This document shows, piece after piece, positions 57,471-64,000 of a stretch of 64,000 nt of DNA. Each line of letters starts with the position of its first letter. Position 1 is the first letter of the stretch. Both the position numbers and the translations under genes were made by a program. The notes beneath the pieces were generated by a model. The model saw only the letters and a list, made by a program, of their open reading frames with translations, had not been told where the DNA came from and made no database searches. Source of the stretch: Larus michahellis (Eukaryota; Chordata; Aves; Charadriiformes; Laridae); the NCBI RefSeq assembly GCF_964199755.1, contig NW_027435902.1, positions 62,001-126,000 of the forward strand, read 5' to 3'.

Positions 57471-58465
57471 ATTTCATTTCAGAGCGCAGCTGAACAAACC
57501 TGTTCCTCGACACGCATTGTCCTAACGCCTCCTCTTGACCCGACGCCACGGGAAAGGGCCTCCTCAGCCCTATCTGTAAGAATTTGCCATGTGTTTAGGC
57601 AGGAAGGTGAAGTTGGTAGCTACGGCTCCCCGCAGCAGCTCACTAGAAGAAAGAAAAGAACAAAAACAAAGCAAAGAAAAAACCAAGGAGAGGTTTGTGT
57701 TCAGTACAATAGAGCCAACGGTACCCTTTTGTATGGCCCTGTGGCTCTACAGCGAAGGTGATGGCAGTCAGATGTGTCAAACCAAGCCTCTACCCTCCCG
57801 AAAATTTAGGGCTGCTGCATAAAACCGCCTCCGGTGCTGAGCTTTAACCTGCTCCTGTCATGAAATAATGACAACCTGCGGAGGCATAATTTAGCCCTGA
57901 CCTGAAGACGTCCGTTTTAAGGTTAAAAAGTCCTCCCAGCTAAACTTTATCCAACAGCAGCAATGAAAAAATCAACTCGTCTGGTATTCATTTGGGTTCC
58001 TCTCATTAAGGAAGCCACGCAGGATCACAGCCCGGAGGGTCCATCTTTGCTTTATCCCAACTTCCCTTATCCACTGCAAGGTTTAATTGGTTTCATGGCA
58101 CCGGATCCCAACAAGGATTTAAAATGATCCGGTTGCTAACAGACCTGGTTGCTTTAACCCTGAACCCCAGCACTGGAGGGACGCAGCCTCCCAATAAGGA
58201 CAATGCCCCTATTGCTGGGCAGTCACCCAGAATCGGTGCCAAAACGGGTTCTGAAGTTTGGTGACCTGAAGACCAGCCTCACCCCTGGCAATGCCATGCC
58301 GAGAGTCAGCAGGAGCCACTGAAAAGCTCCTCCCCACCTCTCGCCGTGCCTGTGCAGAGCCAAAACCCTGCCAGTGCCAGAAGGCATTAAGGGCAGATGT
58401 GGCGGTGTACTCTTCCCTTTTTCCCCCCCCCGGCTCCTGCTCAAGCCATGGCCATCAGCGGGAGT
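57471..58465. other. No gene recognised
   Basis: Mixed-composition DNA, with no exon or repeat I can name. Confidence 0.45.
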
Positions 58466-59109
58466 TGTGATGAGTCGCACTTGAACTGTGGGAGATGGCT
58501 GGCAACATAACCAAAACCCTGTCTGGAGTGGGAACCTGGGTATCTTGTTCCCATGAGAATATGACTGTAGGTCAATTCTCTTACTCCATAAACAGTGGAC
58601 AGCCCAAGAGCCCTTTGAGCTCTCCTGCACGGCAGTGGCTGCACGACAGGGTCTCCTCTTGAGTGGGGACGCTCGCTTAAGGTTCTTCTCCTCAAGGCCG
58701 AGAGATTCCTTGCCGCAACAGATTCTCGGTTAAGTGACTAATAGCATGCTAAACTTTGAAATCTTAGCTAAGGGATCTAAGGATTGATTGCGCATCTATA
58801 ATCCTTTAGACATAAACCGTTGACCAAGTCTGGGACTAGGATTGGATCCAGCCGCAGCCAGACTCCTCTCTGAGAAGGAGTTTAGAAAGCCAGGGGGTCC
58901 TTTCTGAACCTCGGGACTCAACGGGAGGGTCTCCCTGAGAGCTTGTCTGACCCCGGCCTCTATGCAGTAAATAATCAGTTGTGCCCTGGCATCGGATCTC
59001 GTAAAACACTGTCGCATTCACTACTAACTTTGTTAAATCACTGTTTTATATTAATAAATATTTCACTACTTCTCTCTTACGAGTGAAGTTAATCACTCCG
59101 CCTGCAACA
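58466..59109 (+). mobile_element. Candidate solo LTR (unknown family)
   Basis: The 3' end reads cactccgcctgcaaca, preceded by a polyadenylation-type aataaatatttcac near 59053 and an AT-rich block. That is LTR-like. The 5' boundary is a guess, based on a TG start near 58466. No paired LTR, internal genes or target duplication is seen. Confidence 0.4.
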
Positions 59110-59590
59110 GTACCTGTGTGATGTTTTGGAGGGCAAGGAGCCGTGCTGCAGGACTGTCTGGTATCGGGCTGTGATGGTGGAGGCTGGAGGCAGACATGCT
59201 GGGCAGCCTGGTCCTGCCTCCTTGGAAAGGCTGGGGCTTTCTGTGAGGAACAGCGAGAGCAGCCAGGGTCTGCTGGTGGGTCAGGACCAGTACGAGTCCT
59301 TTCTGCTCCCCACCGTGGCCGAGGAGGCACCCGCTTTCTCAGCAGCCACCTCGGTGTCTCTGGCGTGAACAGCTGGCTCAGTGCCGTGTTAGGGCCCAGA
59401 GCAGGCTGAGGGCATCCAGCAAGTGCCAGCGCGCCAGTGACCTGAGGATGCTGGCTCTGACGTGTGTGTGTGTGACCCTCAAGAGCCCCTTCCCACAGGG
59501 AAAATCTGGACCCTTCTGAGCTGACTGTGAGCACATTGTGGCCACCCCTTTGGCAGCACAATTAGAGCAAAGCAAGAGAGTCCTCACAGA
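59110..59590. other. No gene recognised
   Basis: Spacer with a short GT run near 59462. Confidence 0.45.
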
Positions 59591-60018
59591 CAATGAAGGG
59601 TCTGGAGCATCTGTGCTATGAGGAAAGGCTGAGAGAGCTGGGACTGGTTAGCGTAGAGAAGAGAAGGTTTGAGGGGGTACCTTAGTAATGTGCCTACAAC
59701 CTGAAGAGGGGGTGCAAAGAGGACAGAGCCAGGTTCTTCGCGGTGGTGCCCAGTGTCAGGAACAGAGGCCATGCCATGGGCACACACTGAAAAACAGGAG
59801 GGTCCCTCTGTATGTCAGGAAACACTTTTTGACTGTGAGGGTGACTGAGCACTGGCAGAGGTTGTCCAGGGAGGTTGTGGAGTCTCCTTCCTTAGAGCTA
59901 TTCAGAAACGATCAGCCACCATCCTGGGCAGCTGGCTCTGTGCAGCCCGGTTTGAGCAGCGGAGTTGGACCAGATGGACCCCAGAGGTCCCTTTCAGCCT
60001 CCACCTTTATGAGGTTTG
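59591..60018 (+). repeat. CR1 3' fragment, plus strand
   Basis: It begins with the block [16 protein letters not shown] and continues through [19 protein letters not shown] to a CR1-like end (gagttggaccagatgg...cccagaggtccctttcag). The terminal repeats are eroded, and there are frameshifts. Confidence 0.88.
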
Positions 60019-60236
60019 GTGGCACCTGGAGGCCCTGCCTCCCTGCCTGCTGTGTGGCTACCAGTGCTGTGGCCACTGTGAGCCTGGGAGAGAGGCCAGA
60101 GAAAGTGGTGCTTTCCTGAGCTGTGCCCCATGGTGCACCCTTGCCCAGGTGCTCCTCTCTGGGCAGAGGGCCTTGCTCTGTGGCTTCTGGAAGAAGGTGT
60201 CCACATGACTCTTCCTTTTCTTCCCTCTGTCCGCAG

Positions 60237-60275
60237 AGTTCCTAATTTTTGGAGGAGACATCTTGAAGTTTGCCA
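60237..60275 (+). pseudogene. ADCY10: ADCY10 exon: C1 cyclase core
   Basis: ADCY10 is the bicarbonate-activated soluble adenylyl cyclase that makes cAMP, needed in sperm (established). A ccgcag acceptor precedes a 39-bp exon reading FLIFGGDILKFA, the metal-binding loop of the first catalytic domain, with its Asp kept. The donor A|GTAGGT follows. The phase joins the next exon to give FA-S-DAVLVLW. The exons that should precede it, with the first metal-binding Asp, are not found upstream in the window. Confidence 0.85.
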
Positions 60276-60889
60276 GTAGGTACTTGGGACGACGATGACC
60301 TCGTGCAGCACTTAACTCGTGGCGGACATTCGCTTTGCTCTCCTCAAGAGGCTCTGTGCAGCACCTTCAGCCAGCTCTTTGGCCACGCATGCACCCCACC
60401 CCTGCAGTGCCCTCTCTCCAGGCATCTCTTTCCCCCCAGGGCGAGCCTGCGGTTTGGCTTTAGCAAGGGCTGTGGCTCCCTTCCCTTTGTCCCCACTTGT
60501 AGGGCCCTGGGCTGGCGGGGGGGCAAAGAAGCACCCAGAGGAGGAGACCCCCAAAAAAGCACAGCCAAAGGTGTGTGTTGGGGTGGTGGTGAGGGGCAGG
60601 GAGGCCCTGGTGATGGCAGAGCTGGGGCTGCCAGGCTGCGAGGGGAAGAGTCATCCCTGGTGTGCTGCAGCTGCAGAGGAGCACTCGGGGCAGGGGGTGC
60701 CACCACTGCTGGCCAGCCGCTGCTGTGGCTGGCCCAGGAGAGGAGAGGTGTCCTGGTGCCCAGGATGTGGTCCTCCCACAAGCCCATCTTCCTCCGCACG
60801 TCAGCTGGTTTCTGCTGTCCCTGCCACTGAGCGTAGGTCAGGGAGAGTCGGGTCTCAGCAAAGCCTTTACCTTCCCTCCCTTTCCCCAG

Positions 60890-61033
60890 GTGATGCTGTG
60901 CTGGTGCTGTGGAGAACACCACACCAGGAGCTGGCGAGGACCATCAGCCTGGTGCTGCAATGTAGCCAGCAGATCCAGAAGTAGTACAGAAAGTGTGACA
61001 CACACGTGGGTCAGGAGGTCCAACTGAAGATAG
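60890..61033 (+). pseudogene. ADCY10: ADCY10 exon with premature stop
   Basis: After a CT-rich tract and ccccag, the exon reads DAVLVLWRTPHQELARTISLV, matching the C1 domain after the metal loop. A TAG at 60982-60984 interrupts it, and homology continues past it (HVGQEVQLKI) to the donor G|GTATGG. The codon before the stop is AAG, so AAG to TAG is a likely single change. Confidence 0.87.
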
Positions 61034-61784
61034 GTATGGGCAATGGGTCAGATGCAGATCTGTGGCACTCTCCCGTGCCACAGGGTGCTTCTCACCAGCA
61101 GGGAATGTGGGGATCCCTACTGGGGCTAGTGCCAAAGGAAAGCATCTCCTGCGAGCGTTTGAGGGCCCAACTGTAGTCGGAGTGGGGATGGGAGACCAGG
61201 ACTGCTGGGTTTGCGTGCGTCTGCAGATGCAGAGGAAGCTTAAAGGCAGAGCAGGTGTCAGATCAAGTCTTAGGGTCCTTGTTTGCTTTAGCGCAGATGT
61301 CTGCAGGAGGTAATTATCCTTTCGTTTTTTCAGGTGGGGGCAGCTTTGCATCCTTTCCCCTGCTGGATTCTCCCCTACCTTTCACAAAGGGTAAAGGGGA
61401 ACTGCTTTGCTTATGCCTGCAAGAAGGGCTTTTGCATGCTGTTGTGTAGTCTCAAGCAGACAGCTACAACCTGCCTGAGTGTAAACGGAGCAGGCAGTGA
61501 TCAAGGCCGCTGGTTTGCTGGGCTTCTGGGGCAGGCAGCCGCATAAGACGCCCGGCACTCTCAATGCATTCTCAATGTCGACTTCGTTTGTCTATTTCTA
61601 GACACCCATTTCAGGGACCTGTGTCGGTATCCCCCCAGAGTGGGATGGAGGATGCTCTACCCCTTCATAATGCCCGTCTCCCCACTGGGCTTCAGATTAG
61701 CTTCTGAAGAGCTGAGATGCTGGGGGCTGTAGGGTTCCAAATGTTCCCTGTGTCAGTTCTGCTTCTCCCTCTCCCTCTCACCAG

Positions 61785-61995
61785 GGATCTCTGCAGGGTC
61801 CATGAGCCTCCCGATTTTCGGAGACGGGAGGTGGTAACACTTCCGCGTTTTTGGCCCGTGCCTGTCTGAAGTTCGCGAGGCCGAACAGCTTGCAGGTGCA
61901 GGTGAAGTTATCCTCTCAGCCACCTGCTGGGAGCTCTGTGAGCAGCATCGTCTCAGGACCAAGTGTCTTGCCAGGCGCAAGAGCTGAGCAGGCAG
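61785..61995 (+). pseudogene. ADCY10: ADCY10 exon with in-frame stops
   Basis: The exon joins in phase (K-I-G-I-S-A-G). It has GISAGSMSLPIFGDG, then TAA at 61835-61837, then HFRVFGPCLSEVREAEQLAG and VILSATCWELCEQH. This is the end of the C1 domain. A second in-frame stop (TGA, 61985-61987) lies near the exon end. The donor at 61995/61996 is uncertain. Confidence 0.85.
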
Positions 61996-62428
61996 GTGGA
62001 TGGGATGGCCTCTAGAGCCATTCTGAGGACCTGGGCCTGGATGTGAAGGACGGAGGTGTCAGAAGGCTGAGGAGATGAATGTGGAGAGAGTTGTAGGTGG
62101 GAAAGTGGTCAGACAGCTGAAGCTCTTGTCCTCCCATCTCAGGGGTAACTGTGGGCTGGGGTTGCTTGGTTTGAGGGGTTGGGAGGCACTGGGAGGGTTT
62201 GAGCCCCACCAGCAATGTCCTCTGTGGGCCATGGAGCTGTGGTTGACAGCTGGGGGATGCTTGGAGAATGGCTGCCCAGCTCTGGTGCTTCTGAGGAAGC
62301 ACTGCTCTCCCATCCAACCAGGTAGGCTTGTTCTCCCCTTTTCTGGGCAGTGATGGTGGAGGGCAGCCTCTGTCCCCTGGGACTCCTGGGGAGGCCAGTG
62401 ACAGTGCTTTCATTCTGTGTGCCTTCAG

Positions 62429-62535
62429 GTTATGGGCATGGATCCGATGTCTTGGTCAGAATGCCTTACGCCTTACGCAAGATGCCTTACACAAGCTTAT
62501 CCAAGACCCAATGAGCCACCGCTCGGAAGGGGAAG
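62429..62535 (+). pseudogene. ADCY10: ADCY10 exon: linker between domains
   Basis: A cttcag acceptor and a GAAG|GTGAGT donor bound a frame with SWSECLTPYARCLTQAYP. It fits the linker that follows the C1 domain in ADCY10 by position and pattern, but identity is low. Confidence 0.65.
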
Positions 62536-62839
62536 GTGAGTGCCAACTTCCCCTTGTTCTGTGATTGTCCCGAAAGGTGGGGCCTGGCTGCTTCAGGGGC
62601 CAGAGAGGAACCACCTTCTCCCTCTTCCCCCTGTCAGTTAGTACTCATGCTTTTGGGCCTCCTGGGGCAGTGGCTGCTGCTGCCTCCTCCTTCCAGGGGG
62701 CAGCTCTGCCCTCAGCATCTGGAGGTGGCAACATGAGCAAACACAGAAGACTTTCTCACCCGTTTCCAGGACCAGGCCCTACTTTGCAACAGCTCATAGT
62801 CCCATCAGCCCAGCAACCACCTGCATTTTCTCTCCTCAG

Positions 62840-62928
62840 GTGCCATGAGGCCTGCTATTCTCTTGCCCAGTGATCCTAACGTGGAGAAGGTGCTTAGGAA
62901 GTACATGCCAGACACTGCTCTCGGAAAG
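62840..62928 (+). pseudogene. ADCY10: ADCY10 exon: start of C2 linker
   Basis: The frame reads RPAILLPSDPNVEKVLRKYM, similar to the ADCY10 stretch before the second cyclase domain. It ends at AAAG|GTATGG. With the first acceptor (62840) the phase to the previous exon is wrong; an AG ten bases further on would restore it. Confidence 0.75.
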
Positions 62929-63373
62929 GTATGGCAAGGCCACTGCTGCTGGGGGCTGCATTTTTTGGAGGGCGGAAGAAGTGGCGCATTGCAGAGATGG
63001 AGTTCTCACGGGAACAGACAAATAAAAGAAAACACACCCTGGAACGACAACGCGGCGAAACTGAGCCCAGGGGCACCAGTGCTGCTGCCTGGGACAGCGC
63101 AAGGGGGCTTACAGAAAGAGATGTGCCTTCTAGCTTGCCCTCCCTTCTCCCTTGTCCCTGGCAGAAAGGAGGCAGTGCCCTGAGAGGTGACAGGCAACCC
63201 CTGGGTTTAGCCCACGGCAGCCAGACAGTGTCCTTCCAAGCACACTCTGCTGGCCACCATGCTGGAACGAGCCCTTGCAAGTGCCAGAGGCCCTTGGTGA
63301 CAGAGGCAGGCCCTTCTGGGCCACTGGCCTATGAACAGGGATGGGGCCCAGACACCTGATCTCAAGTGGCTGT

Positions 63374-63702
63374 TGTCGTGGTTTAGCCTCAGATGGCAAC
63401 AAAGAACCACGTGCTGCTCTCTTGAACTCCCCCCCCCCCGGGGAAGAATCAGAAGAAAAAGGCAGAACTCGTGGGTTGAGACAAAGGCAGTTTAACAGAA
63501 CAAAGGGAACAAGAAAACAACAACAATAACATGGACAGAGGAATATACAAACACGATTACGGAACCACCGCTCACTGACTGGACCCAGGACACCCCAGCC
63601 CCAGCCTGCTCCCAAATGGTGACTTCCTGCCCCCTCCCCTGGCAGCTCCCAGCTACAGACTGGGCATGGCTCACATGGGATGGAATACCTGTGTCCCTGC
63701 CA
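63374..63702 (-). mobile_element. ERV-L LTR fragment in ADCY10 intron
   Basis: The plus strand starts TGTCGTGGTTTAGCC, the reverse complement of the ERV-L LTR end. It matches the solo LTR at 20005 for about 330 bp, then stops near cctgccag without the last 45 or so bases. It lies where exons for the first half of the C2 domain should be. Confidence 0.85.
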
Positions 63703-63797
63703 GAGCAGCCATTGGCCTGGAAGGGTGCCATGGGGCTGGTGGCACAGGCACACCAACGCATGCTCTCTCTCTCTAATGTGTGCTCTCTCTCTGGCAG

Positions 63798-63987
63798 TCA
63801 TTGGCCGGAAGGTGAACTTGGCCGCCCGGATGATGGTGCGCTACCCTGGGCTGGTGTCCTGTGATGCAGTGACCTATGCTGCCTCTCAGCTGCCCCCTTA
63901 CTACTTCAAGGAGCTGACGGAGAGAGAGATGAGAGGCCTCAGCCAGCCTGGCCCTGTATATCAATACATGGGGATCACCGAGGAGAG
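63798..63987 (+). pseudogene. ADCY10: ADCY10 exon: C2 catalytic end
   Basis: A ctggcag acceptor leads to VIGRKVNLAARMMVRYPG, with the conserved Asn and Arg of the second cyclase domain, then YYFKELTEREMRGLSQ and GPVYQYMG. The donor is GAGAG|GTGAGT. This exon is open and is the best match of the set. The exons between 62928 and 63798 that start the C2 domain are absent. The gene would continue beyond the window. Confidence 0.92.
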
Positions 63988-64000
63988 GTGAGTGTCTTCT

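Overview
The window is bird DNA. It holds at least nine CR1 LINE copies, several ending in the typical ATTCTATGATTCTATG-like tail, plus ERV-L-type and gamma-type (class I) endogenous retroviruses with avian-style LTRs. Host genes are present only as intron-containing vertebrate fragments. The density of nested retroelements, broken genes, C-rich satellites and near-identical inverted copies suggests a repeat-rich compartment such as a W chromosome, microchromosome, germline-restricted chromosome or unplaced scaffold. The species and chromosome cannot be fixed from the sequence.

Layout. 1-9 kb: sparse sequence with CR1 copies (1361-2292 minus, 5112-6452 plus, 8917-9192 plus), a solo LTR (7457-8522 minus) and two weak gene relics. 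10.1-11.4 kb: two exons of KLHL10 (BTB/BACK part only). 11.5-20.8 kb: CR1, arm A of an inverted duplication (12465-13970), a solo LTR, a dead ERV-L pol with a 722-bp LTR, CR1 and another solo LTR. 20826-29520: an ERV-L provirus with two LTRs, PBS, gag split by a nested CR1, protease-RT, and a largely intact RNase H-integrase frame. 29.5-37.25 kb: a truncated LTR, C-rich minisatellites, a shredded group III metabotropic glutamate receptor (GRM6-like) and a 3.3-kb C-rich satellite of about 118-bp units. 37254-44690: a class I ERV with paired LTRs, a tRNA-Pro-like PBS, most of gag/pro/RT deleted, broken integrase, broken env and a nested solo LTR.

44.7-54.1 kb: a CpG-rich TATA promoter region, arm B of the inverted duplication, a solo LTR, and two tandem copies (about 46467-49258 and 51509-54078) of an unrecognised Ser/Pro-rich gene on the minus strand, separated by an old CR1 and a GC-rich spacer. 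54.9-57.5 kb: a long CR1. 58.4-60.0 kb: a candidate LTR and a CR1 fragment. 60.2-64.0 kb: exons of ADCY10 (soluble adenylyl cyclase) with in-frame stops and missing exons.

The genes do not form a pathway. KLHL10 and ADCY10 are both known for male-germline roles, but here both are incomplete. The main story is structural: nested retroelements, LTR-flanked mosaics without matching target duplications, a recent inverted duplication, and tandem duplication and decay of an unknown gene. All similarity calls are by eye; none was tested with a database search.
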